Below are positions 25,465-33,795 of a stretch of 64,000 nucleotides of DNA, piece by piece. Position 1 is the stretch's first letter; each line of letters starts with the position of its first letter. The DNA is from Klebsiella pneumoniae (GTDB lineage Bacteria > Verrucomicrobiota > Verrucomicrobiia > Limisphaerales > SXTU01), in the NCBI GenBank assembly GCA_943330855.2, contig CALQJI020000005.1, forward strand, positions 1 to 64,000, read 5' to 3'. Position numbers and translations under genes: made by a program. The notes beneath the pieces were generated by a model. That model saw nothing but the letters and a program-made list of their open reading frames with translations. It was not told the origin of the DNA and searched no databases.

Positions 25465-25560
25465 TCAGACCGGGCGACGGGAGACTGGGGGGGCCGCCTT
25501 TGGCTTTTCCTTCTTGGGCTTCTTGGTTTCTTTCTTCTGACTGTTGTTTCCTTTGGCCAT
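25465..25560 (-). CDS. Tiny lysine-rich protein (31 residues)
   Basis: ATG 25560 to TGA 25465. The sequence starts MAKGNNSQKKETKKPKKEKP and ends KAAPPVSRRPV. About one third Lys, no hydrophobic segment. Short proteins opening MAKGNNSQKK... are found in many bacterial genomes without an assigned function; a nucleic-acid-binding or ribosome-associated role is a guess from charge. It lies alone between two convergent genes. An A/T-rich leader (AAATTTAATCAAAAACTCAT) precedes the start, unlike the surrounding GC-rich DNA. Confidence 0.6.
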   Translation of the reverse strand: MAKGNNSQKKETKKPKKEKPKAAPPVSRRPV

Positions 25561-25704
25561 ATGAGTTTTTGATTAAATTTGCGACGCGACTCTCGCTGCT
25601 TTGAGGAGCTTTACAACAGCAGACTCTCCTTGGATGAACCAAACATGGGGACTGCGGTGGGCTCGACTTCTGCCTTCCCGCCCACTCCCCACTCTGCCAC
25701 CAGC

Positions 25705-27573
25705 TCAGTTCCCAGCCTTTCCCTCCGCCAACCGCTCGAGGGCGGTGGCGTGGAACAGCTCGGCCATGCGGTTATCAATCGGCTGCATCTTCATCGAGCG
25801 TTCGGTGAAGGCTTTGACCTTGGCCCAGTCCTCCAGTTGCGCGTAGTGCCACGCGACGTGCGCGAGGGTGAAGCCGCCGTTGGGGTCCAGTGCGAGCGCG
25901 CGGTGGAAGTGGCGGGTGGCGAGTTGTCGTTCGCCCAGCAGGTCGAGGCACATTCCGTAACGCAGGCGCGGATAGCTATCGTAGGGGTTCAGTGTTGCTG
26001 CGCGGTCGAACCACTCCATCGCCGACTCGGCCATCTCGCGGTAGCTATCCGTGCGCTCCCACGCGGTCACGCGCTGCACTTCGCCGATGTCGAAACAGGT
26101 GTCGGCGTTCGCCGGTTCGAGTGCGTGGGCGCGGAAGAGGAACGCGAGTTGGGCCGAGGCGGTCGGGGCGGCGTCCGCTTGCGTGAGCAGTGTCCGCTCG
26201 TAGGCGCGGCAGAAGGCCTCGTGCCCCAGCCCGCCCGCCACCACCAATCCCAGCGCCGTGAGCGCCACGCGGAGTCCCAGCCTTGGGCGGACCCAGTGGC
26301 CATCCGTGGCGAAGCGGAAATGAGCGGCGAGCAGGGCCATGAGGGCGACGGCGGCGGTAGCGTTGGCTGGGATGTGGAAGTTAAAATCCACGACCGAGTG
26401 CAGCAACAGGGAGAACAACGCGATGGAGCCGCCGAGCACGAAGGCCATGCGATTGCTCTGCCGCGAGCGGAAGTCATCACCTTCCCGCTGGATATACTTC
26501 CACACGCGGAACACGCCGATGAACACGAGCGCGAAGGCGGTTGCCACAAGCGCGGCGCCCACCAGGCCGTAGTCGGCGAGCGCGTCGAGGTAGTCGTTGT
26601 GCGCGCGACCGGGGCGGGCTTGGATGAAACCATCGCGGTGCAGTCGGAAGAGCGGATCGAAGTGGGCCGGCCCCGCGCCCCACCAGAAATTTTCCTGCCA
26701 GATTTTCACCGCTGCTGGCCAGATTTTGAAGCGCGGGTCGTCGAGTTTCTCCGGATTGAACGCCTTGTCCACCCGCTCGGAAGTCGTCTTCACCTCGGAG
26801 ACGATCCATACCGCCGCCACGGTGAGGAGGACGAGCACGATGAGCGCGGGCAGCCGCTGCCCGCGCTGACCCAGCAAGACCGCGAGCAACACGAGCAACG
26901 ACAGCGCCGCCGCCGCCCAGCCGCCGCGCGATTCCGTGCTCACCAACCCGGCGATCATCACCAGCACCGAGTAGCCGAGCAGGATGCGCACGAGGTGGCC
27001 GAGCCGGCCCGAGAGCAAATACGCGAGGGCGAGCGGGAGGGCGATTTCCAGCAAGCCGGCAAGGTGGTTTGGACAAATGTAGGGGCCGGAGCCGCGCCCG
27101 GCGTAGCTCGCGGGCCGCACGAAATGCCAGACGTGGCCGGACTTGGTGAGGAGTTGGGTGATCGCATACATCGCCGCGAAGGTCGCTACGGCGATGAGCG
27201 CGCCGGCAATCCAATTGGCGGAGTGCTGACGGTTGAGGTTGTTGAGCGTGACGAAGAAGACGATTCCGTAGAGGGCGATGTGGAGAAGTTCGCCGCGTGC
27301 GGTGTATTCGAGGACCGCCGCGTGCCCGCGCAAGACGGCGTAAATCAGAAACGCGGCGACGGCCCACGCCAGCGGCGGCCAAAGCAGCGCAAAATCTGGC
27401 TTCAACCAAATCCGCACCAGCCAGAGGAGCAGCGCGCTGACGCCCAGCCCGGCCATCACTGCGAAGAACTCCGCGTGTGTGCCACCCAAGGCCAAGGGCC
27501 CGAAGACGAGCAGCACGACCATGAGGACGTGAATCCCCCGTTCGCACCAGACATCCAGTCGTTCGCGCCACAT
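25705..27573 (-). CDS. O-antigen ligase-like (Wzy_C) membrane protein with C-terminal TPRs
   Basis: 622 residues from ATG 27573 (MWRERLDVW). About 11 hydrophobic segments occupy residues 15-450. The family landmarks are present: PNHLAGLLEIALPLALAY, STESRGGW, and the large periplasmic loop containing WWGAGPAHFDPLF and GRAHNDYLDALADYGLVG. The last 150 residues look like TPR helices (FRAHALEPANADTCFDIGEV; FHRALALDPNGGFTLAHVAW). Wzy_C proteins join or polymerise lipopolysaccharide or other glycans at the outer face of the inner membrane. The frame is open to 27669, but that part reads through repeat B3; ATG 27615 is also possible. No glycosyltransferase genes are adjacent. Confidence 0.85.
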   Translation of the reverse strand: MWRERLDVWCERGIHVLMVVLLVFGPLALGGTHAEFFAVMAGLGVSALLLWLVRIWLKPDFALLWPPLAWAVAAFLIYAVLRGHAAVLEYTARGELLHIALYGIVFFVTLNNLNRQHSANWIAGALIAVATFAAMYAITQLLTKSGHVWHFVRPASYAGRGSGPYICPNHLAGLLEIALPLALAYLLSGRLGHLVRILLGYSVLVMIAGLVSTESRGGWAAAALSLLVLLAVLLGQRGQRLPALIVLVLLTVAAVWIVSEVKTTSERVDKAFNPEKLDDPRFKIWPAAVKIWQENFWWGAGPAHFDPLFRLHRDGFIQARPGRAHNDYLDALADYGLVGAALVATAFALVFIGVFRVWKYIQREGDDFRSRQSNRMAFVLGGSIALFSLLLHSVVDFNFHIPANATAAVALMALLAAHFRFATDGHWVRPRLGLRVALTALGLVVAGGLGHEAFCRAYERTLLTQADAAPTASAQLAFLFRAHALEPANADTCFDIGEVQRVTAWERTDSYREMAESAMEWFDRAATLNPYDSYPRLRYGMCLDLLGERQLATRHFHRALALDPNGGFTLAHVAWHYAQLEDWAKVKAFTERSMKMQPIDNRMAELFHATALERLAEGKAGN

Positions 27574-27652
27574 CGGCGCGACGCTAAGGAACGCGGCCGC
27601 AGTGGTCACGCCCATATTCGCGCACAGATCGGCCGGGCGAACACGCCGTCTT

Positions 27653-27865
27653 GGAGCGCGGACGCCCACGTCCGCATGCGGAGGCTTTCAGCCGGCCACT
27701 GCACCCGTAGACGCGACGACTCGTCGCCGGGGTTAGCCGCACCGAACGGTGGGCCAGACCAACACGCGGCGAGGCGTCGCTGCTAAGGTGGCGGTCGACC
27801 GCACCGTTCAACTGCATCGTTCCGGTTCAGTTCCCATCGGCTGCGGACGTGGGCGTCCGCGCTCC
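27653..27865. repeat. Family B element with widely separated arms (B3) filling the intergenic gap
   Basis: GGAGCGCGGACGCCCACGTC at 27653 and GACGTGGGCGTCCGCGCTCC ending at 27865, about 170 bases apart. Between them is another inverted pair (GACGACTCGTCGCCG and GGCGAGGCGTCGCTGCTAA); GCAGCGACGCCTCGTCGC also occurs at 59098. Nothing protein-like is seen between 27574 and 27880. Confidence 0.75.
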
Positions 27866-27880
27866 ATTCCACGGGTAGGT

Positions 27881-28765
27881 TCAGGGGCTGAACTCGCGAC
27901 AACCGGCGGGCCGTTGGTTCTCCCCGATCCACGCGAGCACTTGCGCAACGGCCTGGCGCGTGCCGGTGCCCAACACGTTGTGGTCGGCAGTCCAGACGAC
28001 GCGGTCCGCGCGCCAACCGGGGCACTCGCGTCGGAGCCAGCGCTGCGCCGGAGGCCACGGCACCACAGGGTCCAGCACGCCGGCGAGCTGAAACACGGGC
28101 AGGGTCGCGGCACGCGCGATGGCCTGCGGGTCGTTCCCCGCGATCAGGCGCAGCCGATGTGCGGCGGCGTGGCGGAGCGGTTCGCCCCAGCGAGCCTTGA
28201 AGTCGCGGAGCGCGGCGAGAACTTCGGGGCTTTGCTTGAATCGCCAGCGCGCGATGACGGCGTAACTGTTAACGATCGTCCTCAGCCACACCAGCGGTGC
28301 TCGACGGCAAAGCCACTCCGTCGCCCGCACTCCACCGAGCCACGGGTGTCGCGCAAAGCCACCCGCGAGAATGAGGCCGTCCGCGTGAAACGCAGGTGGC
28401 CGTCGAGATGAGGAGTCGGACTTCTCCAATTCCGGATGCCGAAGTGCGAGGTGTGAATCCGCCTCCTCACCTCGGCGGCTACGCGCGAGGAGCGGCCACG
28501 CGACTTGCGATCCGAAGGACTCCGCCAGCAGCCAGCCGCGCCCGATACCGTGCTCGCGCAGCTTCGTTTCCACCGCTGCCGCGAAATCGTCCAGCGACCA
28601 CGTCACCGAGTTCGGGTAAGTGAACTCCACGAAGCGCACGCGCCCGGCCACGGCCAGCCGGAAGCGAGTGACCAGCAACCAGTCGCCGTGCAGACCGGGC
28701 AGGTAGATGAGCGTCGGCAGCGAGGCATCGCCGTGGACGCGGATTTGGAGGCTGTCCGACTCCAT
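27881..28765 (-). CDS. Alpha/beta-hydrolase with in-frame palindromic element
   Basis: 294 residues. Strand YLPGLHGDWLL carries the oxyanion region. The nucleophile elbow is LAESFGSQVAW (S83), the acidic residue probably lies in QLAGVLDPVVPW, and the His in WTADHNVL near the end. It is a general carboxyl-ester or lipase-type hydrolase of unknown substrate, without signal peptide. Residues about 96-124 (SRRGEEADS ... SDSSSRRP) are encoded by element A4 between the nucleophile helix and the next strand, where homologues have a short loop. Nine bases separate it from the methyltransferase gene upstream, so the two are likely co-transcribed. Confidence 0.85.
   Translation of the reverse strand: MESDSLQIRVHGDASLPTLIYLPGLHGDWLLVTRFRLAVAGRVRFVEFTYPNSVTWSLDDFAAAVETKLREHGIGRGWLLAESFGSQVAWPLLARSRRGEEADSHLALRHPELEKSDSSSRRPPAFHADGLILAGGFARHPWLGGVRATEWLCRRAPLVWLRTIVNSYAVIARWRFKQSPEVLAALRDFKARWGEPLRHAAAHRLRLIAGNDPQAIARAATLPVFQLAGVLDPVVPWPPAQRWLRRECPGWRADRVVWTADHNVLGTGTRQAVAQVLAWIGENQRPAGCREFSP
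28396..28482. repeat. Family A palindromic element inside alpha/beta-hydrolase gene (A4)
   Basis: 87 bases (29 codons). The right arm CTCCTCACCTCGGCGGCTAC is intact; the left arm GTGGCCGTCGAGATGAGGAG has drifted. Read on the minus strand as SRRGEEADS ... SDSSSRR. Confidence 0.85.
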
Positions 28766-28774
28766 GTCACAGCC

Positions 28775-29938
28775 TCAGCTCCGTGCGACTTCCGGTCCCG
28801 CCCGCAGGTCCGCCACGCACTCGACGTGCTGCGTCTGCGGGAACATGTCGTGCGGCGTCACCTTGGCCAGCGTGTAGGCTCCGTCGGCGCAGAGAATTTG
28901 CAGGTCGCGAGCGAGCGTGGCCGGGTGGCACGAGACGTAAATCACCTGGTGTGGTCGCGCGCGGCGGATGCGTTGCAACGCGTCCGGCGGGACGCCGGTG
29001 CGCGGTGGGTCGATCACCAGCGTCGTCGGCACACCAGGATGCCGCGCGAGCAGGCCGCCCAGATAATCCTCCGCCGGGCCGCTGACGAACTGGCCGTTCT
29101 TCAGGCCGCGCTCCGCCATGTTGGCTTTCGCAGCCTTGATGGCGAGGGCATCGTATTCCACGCCCACGAAGGATTCGACCAAGTCCGCCAGCTCCAGCGC
29201 GAAGAAACCCACGCCGCAATACGCGTCAATCAAGTGCCGTGTCCCCGCGTCTTGCAGCCGCTCGCGCACGGTCTCGACGAGCTTGGGCAGCAGAAAGAAA
29301 TTGTTTTGAAAAAAGGAATCGCGCGGCACGACCCAGCCTTCGGGCGTCACCCGCAGTGTCACCTTCAATCCACCGCGCGGCGGCGGGTTCGCGCGGACCT
29401 TCTGCAAGTCCTCGTTGAGCACTGCCTCCGCCAGCAGGCACTCCGTGATGTCCACGACGAACTCGTTGTCGATGCCGAGGAAGCCCAACTCGATGCGTTT
29501 CTGCTGCTTGTTCCACTGCGTCCGCACCATGATCCGGTTGCGGTAGCCGTAGGGTTCCGGGCACGGCGCCACCGGGTCAATCACCACGCCGCTGAAGCCG
29601 CCGATGCGCTGGAAGAGGTCGCTGATTTGCTTGTGCTTCAAGCGGAGCTGCGCCGCGTAGCCGATGTGCTGATACTGGCAGCCGCCGCATTGGCCGAAGT
29701 AACGACACGGCGGCTCCACGCGCTCCGGCGACGCCTGCACCACACGCACCAGCCGGGCGCGCGCGAACTTCTTCTTCACCTCCGTCACCTCGACCTCGAC
29801 CACTTCGCCGGGAATGACGAACGGGACGAACACCACGAGGTCTTCCAAGCGTCCGACTCCTTCGCCTCCGAAGGCGAGGTCGTGAATCGTCACCGTGACG
29901 CGCTGGCCTATCGAGATGGAAGTGGGTTCAACTGTCAT
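28775..29938 (-). CDS. rlmD: 23S rRNA (uracil-5-)-methyltransferase, RlmD/RumA type
   Basis: 387 residues from ATG 29938 (MTVEPTSISIG). An N-terminal TRAM domain (about 8-65) is followed by the Fe-S cysteine cluster CRYFGQCGGCQYQHI and a further Cys in CPEPYGYRNRI. The SAM site DAYCGVGFFALELA, the motif VIDPPRTGV and the catalytic Cys in VSCHPATLARDL are present. These enzymes methylate U in 23S rRNA (U1939 in E. coli), and some members act on tRNA (TrmA-like), so the exact target is not settled. An open frame reaches 30100, but the upstream part is non-conserved. Operon with the hydrolase downstream. Confidence 0.92.
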   Translation of the reverse strand: MTVEPTSISIGQRVTVTIHDLAFGGEGVGRLEDLVVFVPFVIPGEVVEVEVTEVKKKFARARLVRVVQASPERVEPPCRYFGQCGGCQYQHIGYAAQLRLKHKQISDLFQRIGGFSGVVIDPVAPCPEPYGYRNRIMVRTQWNKQQKRIELGFLGIDNEFVVDITECLLAEAVLNEDLQKVRANPPPRGGLKVTLRVTPEGWVVPRDSFFQNNFFLLPKLVETVRERLQDAGTRHLIDAYCGVGFFALELADLVESFVGVEYDALAIKAAKANMAERGLKNGQFVSGPAEDYLGGLLARHPGVPTTLVIDPPRTGVPPDALQRIRRARPHQVIYVSCHPATLARDLQILCADGAYTLAKVTPHDMFPQTQHVECVADLRAGPEVARS

Positions 29939-30003
29939 GGGAAGAGCTTCGCGCGGATGCACTGGCGGAATCAATCTTCTCGCGGCGGCGGGATGGTGTG
30001 GCT

Positions 30004-30149
30004 GCCGGAGCGCCGACTTCCATGCCGACTTTGGTGGTGCGAAGCCCGAATCGTGGTAACTGGCCGTTTGGCGCTCCGCCACGCAACTGGGAAAACGCAT
30101 TCCAACCGTTTCAGAACGCGGTAAGCCGGCTTGGAAGCCGGTGCTCCGA
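30004..30149. repeat. Family E palindromic element
   Basis: Left arm GCCGGAGCGCCGACTTCCAT, right arm GGAAGCCGGTGCTCCG preceded by GCCGGCTT; about 95 bases of loop. One copy in the window. Confidence 0.7.
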
Positions 30150-30214
30150 CGGCACCACTTCGAAGAACGCGAGCGGTAGCCAGCGGAAGATCAGCATTGT
30201 CAGCGGAGCGGAAA

Positions 30215-30270
30215 ACCCGCCCACCACCGCCCTCCCCCCGTGAGGGGAGAGGGCGTCCCAGGGTGGGTTT
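30215..30270. repeat. Family F hairpin (F2)
   Basis: CCACCGCCCTCCCCCCGTGA followed by GGGGAGAGGGCG: the widespread CCCTC...GAGGG element. Confidence 0.65.
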
Positions 30271-30314
30271 GGGGATACTCCCGGTGCCTCCTGAAAGACT
30301 CCGGGGGTGAAGAG

Positions 30315-31388
30315 TCACTTGCGATGGGCCTGCTCGTAATGCCGCTTGAGCAGGTCCGCGCCAAAGTCATTCTCGAAGTCGCGCCAGACGGCGTGGACGT
30401 GGTTCGCGTTGTTCTGAGTATTGTCGTATTCGAGCAGGAAGGTCGGGCCTTGCACGCGGTAGTAGTGACCTTCGCCACGCTCCAAGCCACCCGCCCACGC
30501 GAAGGAGGTCTTCTCCCAGCCAGCCTTCGCCACCTTCGCTAGGTCGCCTTTCGCCACATCGGAACGGACGCGATTGGCATACTCGGCGACTATCTTCTTG
30601 AGCAACTCCTGCTGCGCACCGTTCAGCTTGCCGTAGCTGATGCCCTCGGGTGTGAGTGGGGAAACCTTCACGGGAGGTCCTTTCGATCCGGCCGGACCCG
30701 CGGCGGTGATGATGTCGGCGGGTGCCTTGTCTGCGTAAATGGCGACCTTGCGGTGTTCGGCCGAGAGGGACTTCACGAGCTCACGGCCCAAGTCCTCCTC
30801 CACGCCCAGCACGCGCAGGCCCTTCTTCGGCCCCTCGCGGACTTCCGCCGGGTTCGTGCCCATGAAGGACGGGACGGCGGAGACTTCCTTGCCGTCCACG
30901 ATGGTGAAGCTCAGGGACAGGTGATGCCCCTCGAAGCGCCACGCCCAAGTGCCCTTCGCGTCCGGCGTGCCGTAGATGCTGACGAAGTAGAGGATGGGGT
31001 TCCGGTCCACCTTTCCGTTCTTCTCGAACTCCTTGAGCACTGCTTCGAGGGTGAAGATGCCGTTGGCCTTCGCGTAGCCGCCTTCGCTCAAGGCGGATTG
31101 CAGCAGGGCCAACGCGAGCTTGCGCTGGTCGTCGGCCATCTCGGTCATCGGCAGGCCCTTGCGCCCGAAGGAAACCATCTCTGTGGGAATGAAGTGCCAT
31201 GCCTGCCGGGCATCAGCCTTCAAGTCAGCGTAATGAGCCTTGGCCTTCTGCTCAGGCTTGAGCGTGGCGAGGAATTTCTTGGCCGCGTCCGTCATCGCAT
31301 CGGCGGCCGGATGCGCCTGGATTGAGATGGAAAAAGCGAGGCCAGCGGTCAGCAACAAAGCGTGACGAAGGAACGAGCGGTTGTTCAT
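30315..31388 (-). CDS. DUF3500 family exported protein
   Basis: 357 residues from ATG 31388. A clear signal peptide (MNNRSFLRHALLLTAGLAFS ISIQAHP) precedes the DUF3500 domain. Recognisable parts are FLATLKPEQKAKAHYADLKA, RQAWHFIPTEM, ILYFVSIYGTP, WAWRFEGHHLSLSFTIVDG and, at the end, TFLLEYDNTQNNANHVHAVW RDFENDFG. The conserved His, Asp and Asn residues of the last two blocks suggest an enzyme or ligand-binding site, but the family has no established activity. A stand-alone gene, divergent from the SMP-30 gene at 31651. Confidence 0.88.
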   Translation of the reverse strand: MNNRSFLRHALLLTAGLAFSISIQAHPAADAMTDAAKKFLATLKPEQKAKAHYADLKADARQAWHFIPTEMVSFGRKGLPMTEMADDQRKLALALLQSALSEGGYAKANGIFTLEAVLKEFEKNGKVDRNPILYFVSIYGTPDAKGTWAWRFEGHHLSLSFTIVDGKEVSAVPSFMGTNPAEVREGPKKGLRVLGVEEDLGRELVKSLSAEHRKVAIYADKAPADIITAAGPAGSKGPPVKVSPLTPEGISYGKLNGAQQELLKKIVAEYANRVRSDVAKGDLAKVAKAGWEKTSFAWAGGLERGEGHYYRVQGPTFLLEYDNTQNNANHVHAVWRDFENDFGADLLKRHYEQAHRK

Positions 31389-31650
31389 GCGGTGATTCAA
31401 GACGACCGCAGTGCGAAGACAATGCAAAAAACTTTTACCGCTGCTGGAGTGAGTATCCGCGCACTGTCCCTGGAGCGCGGCATTCCAGACCGAAGCGGGT
31501 GATTTGCGCGGTGGTGTGGGAGTTCACCACCCGCAGACTTCGCGCGACTGCTGCGGACGCGACTCCCGCGCTCCCGCGCCCGCGCTCGGAGTTTTCCTTG
31601 CCTTGCCCTCGCGGCCTTTTCACTCTCCGCCCCGTCGCCACACACACACC

Positions 31651-32766
31651 ATGAACACTCCCTCCGCCCTCAACCGCCGTTCCTTCCTCACCACCGCTGC
31701 CACCGCTGTCGCGGGCGTCGCCGCCGCTGCCGAACGTGATTGGACCGGCAAGATTCCCACGCGCTACCCGGACCCAGACATCATCTCACTGGACAAGCGC
31801 TTCAAGGCCAAGCTGGGCAACACGCCCATCCAGCGGATTTACCACGGCGCAAACACCATGTGGACGGAAGGCCCGGCGTGGAATGCCGTGGGCCGTTACC
31901 TGCTCTGGAGCGACATCCCGAACAACCTCCAGCAGCGCTGGATTGAGGACGACGGACACGTGAGCATCTTCCGCAGTCCGGTCAACAATACCAACGGCAA
32001 CACCTTCGACTACGAGGGTCGCCAGCTCTCCTGCGAGCACCTCACCCGCCGCGTCGTGCGCCACGAGCACAACGGCACCGTCTCCGTGCTGGCGGACAAG
32101 TTCGGCGGCAAGTCCTTCAACGCGCCGAACGACGTAGTGGTCCATCCGAACGGCGACATCTGGTTCACCGACCCCGGCTACGGCGGCTTGATGAACTACG
32201 AGGGCGAGCGCGTGAAGTCTGCAACCTTCCAGCCGAACCAGAAGGAGGCGGTGTATGTGATTGATGGCAAGACCGGCAAGCTGGACAAGGTCACGGACGA
32301 AATCTTCAAGCCCAACGGCCTCTGTTTTTCGCCCGACTACAAGAAGCTCTACGTGGCCGACACGGGCGCGAGCCACTACGACAACGCGCCCAAAAATATC
32401 AAGGTGTGGGATGTGGATGGAAAAAAGCTGAAGGGCGGGAAGGAGTTCGCCTCAATGAAGTTAGTCATGAACGAGGTGGAAGTTGTGAATGGCAAAATGG
32501 TTCCAGTGCCAAGGGCCGGCTTCGCCGACGGCATCCGCTGCGACACCGAGGGAAACATCTGGGCCAGCGCCGGATGGGTGGGCGCGGGCTACGATGGCGT
32601 CCACATCTTCGCCGGCACAGACGGTCAGCGCATCGGGCAGATTCTGCTGCCGGAGATTTGCTCGAACGTCTGCTTCGGCGGCGCGAAGCGGAACCGACTC
32701 TTCATGACCGCCAGCACCTCGGTGTATGCAGTGTATGTCGAGACCCAAGGCGCGCACATCACCTAG
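31651..32766 (+). CDS. SMP-30/gluconolactonase-like protein, exported
   Basis: 371 residues. The N-terminus has a Tat-like signal (LNRRSFLTTAATAVAGVAAA A). A six-bladed beta-propeller of the SMP-30/gluconolaconase/LRE type follows: TMWTEGPAWNAVGRYLLWSD (metal-binding Glu), NAPNDVVVHPNGDIWFTDPG (metal-binding Asn), KPNGLCFSPDYKKLYVADTG and GFADGIRCDTEGNIWAS (Asp). Such enzymes hydrolyse sugar lactones in the periplasm. Start at ATG 31651, because the frame upstream to 31504 shows no similarity. The gap 31389-31650 contains inverted-repeat sequence with GGTGGTG/CACCACC near 31512-31533. Confidence 0.9.
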   Translation: MNTPSALNRRSFLTTAATAVAGVAAAAERDWTGKIPTRYPDPDIISLDKRFKAKLGNTPIQRIYHGANTMWTEGPAWNAVGRYLLWSDIPNNLQQRWIEDDGHVSIFRSPVNNTNGNTFDYEGRQLSCEHLTRRVVRHEHNGTVSVLADKFGGKSFNAPNDVVVHPNGDIWFTDPGYGGLMNYEGERVKSATFQPNQKEAVYVIDGKTGKLDKVTDEIFKPNGLCFSPDYKKLYVADTGASHYDNAPKNIKVWDVDGKKLKGGKEFASMKLVMNEVEVVNGKMVPVPRAGFADGIRCDTEGNIWASAGWVGAGYDGVHIFAGTDGQRIGQILLPEICSNVCFGGAKRNRLFMTASTSVYAVYVETQGAHIT

Positions 32767-32796
32767 CCCGGTTCGGCAAGCTCGCAGTCGTCGGCC

Positions 32797-33720
32797 TCAC
32801 GACCAAATCTGCGCTTCCCGCTCGAAGCTGGCGCGGAAGTCCGTCAAGAGCGCGTCCAGTTCCGCCTTGGGCTTATCCCCGAAGAGTTTCAGTTGTTTGC
32901 CCAGCTTCAGCAGCAGGTCACGTTGGTCAGGGTAACCTTCCGGGCTGCCGATGTTCGCAGTATGCGCAGCGGCGTCGCAGAACTTGATGAGCCCGACCTT
33001 GAAATCAGCGTCGGTATCCAACCCCTCAAACGGCGAGTGATAGTGCAGGAGAACCACCGACAAATCGCCCGGGAGATTCCAGCGGTTCGCCACCAGCGCG
33101 CCGATGATGGGATGGGAGAACCCCAGTTCCGCCTTCTCGGCGGTCACGTAGTCCTCGCGGTGTGCCCGGATGCGGGCCAGCACCCGGAGACAGGTCGCCC
33201 GCGTCTGCGGATGGGCTGCGAACGCGAATTGGCCAAGCCGATGCAGGACGCCGGTGAGTAACAAGGCGTCGGCGTCCCGGCGTATCAGCCGGCGCGCCAC
33301 GGCCCGCGCGAGCAACCCCGTGGCCACCGCATTGTCGCGCACGAGGCGGTCGAAGGGGCCGGGTTGACGGTTGAGCCGGGTGAGCGCCTGCGCGAGGACG
33401 ACGTGCCTGAGATTGGTCAAGCCGATGAAGCCGATGCCTTCGCGGACGGTGGCGACCTGACGCTGTCGCGCAAACATGGCCGAGTTCGACAGCTTGAGTA
33501 TGGCGAACGCGATGGCCGCATCCCCGCTGGCCGCTTCGGCGAGCGCCTCGGTCTCGACGTTTGGATCGTTAAGCAGTTGGAGCAGCTTGGCCGCCGTGTG
33601 CGGCAGCGGAGGCAACTCGGCAGCGAAGCGCATGACTGCCTCGCGGTCCACACCGTGCTCACACTCAGCTGAGTATTCGGCGATTGGGTCGGTTTCACAG
33701 ACAGCACTCATCTTGCCCAT
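32797..33720 (-). CDS. HDOD-domain signalling protein
   Basis: 307 residues from ATG 33720 (ATG 33711 is an alternative). The HDOD core is visible: LPPLPHTAAKLLQLLNDPNV ETEALAEAASGDAAIAFAIL KLSNSAMF, then GIGFIGLTNLRHVVLAQAL and the degenerate HD region (TGVLHRLGQFAFAAH; GFSHPIIGALVANRW). HDOD proteins are enzymatically inactive HD relatives that scaffold c-di-GMP, chemotaxis or stress signalling. No receiver or GGDEF domain is attached here. Convergent with the SMP-30 gene and followed upstream by the PVC dehydrogenase. Confidence 0.88.
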   Translation of the reverse strand: MGKMSAVCETDPIAEYSAECEHGVDREAVMRFAAELPPLPHTAAKLLQLLNDPNVETEALAEAASGDAAIAFAILKLSNSAMFARQRQVATVREGIGFIGLTNLRHVVLAQALTRLNRQPGPFDRLVRDNAVATGLLARAVARRLIRRDADALLLTGVLHRLGQFAFAAHPQTRATCLRVLARIRAHREDYVTAEKAELGFSHPIIGALVANRWNLPGDLSVVLLHYHSPFEGLDTDADFKVGLIKFCDAAAHTANIGSPEGYPDQRDLLLKLGKQLKLFGDKPKAELDALLTDFRASFEREAQIWS

Positions 33721-33795
33721 GCATCGGCACGAACGGTGCCGGGCTTTAAGCAAAAATTCACATCTACTCGTCTCGAAAACTCGCAGCCTAACAGC

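Larger units (their letters stand above)
29939..30314. other. Intergenic region with two palindromic repeats, no gene seen
   Basis: Contains element E (30004-30149) and a family F hairpin (about 30215-30270). The reading frames crossing it have no family similarity. It must hold the promoter for the methyltransferase-hydrolase pair, but no convincing -35/-10 was found. Confidence 0.6.

Noticed and set aside
25579..27786. Long plus-strand frame (about 735 codons) opposite the O-antigen-ligase-like gene
   Set aside because: Arg/Glu/His-rich shadow without motifs; the minus strand shows clear membrane segments and Wzy_C landmarks.
29939..30100. Longer N-terminus for the RlmD-like methyltransferase (54 extra residues)
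   Set aside because: The extension is read through repeat E sequence, is rich in Pro/His/Arg and lacks similarity; ATG 29938 directly precedes the TRAM domain.
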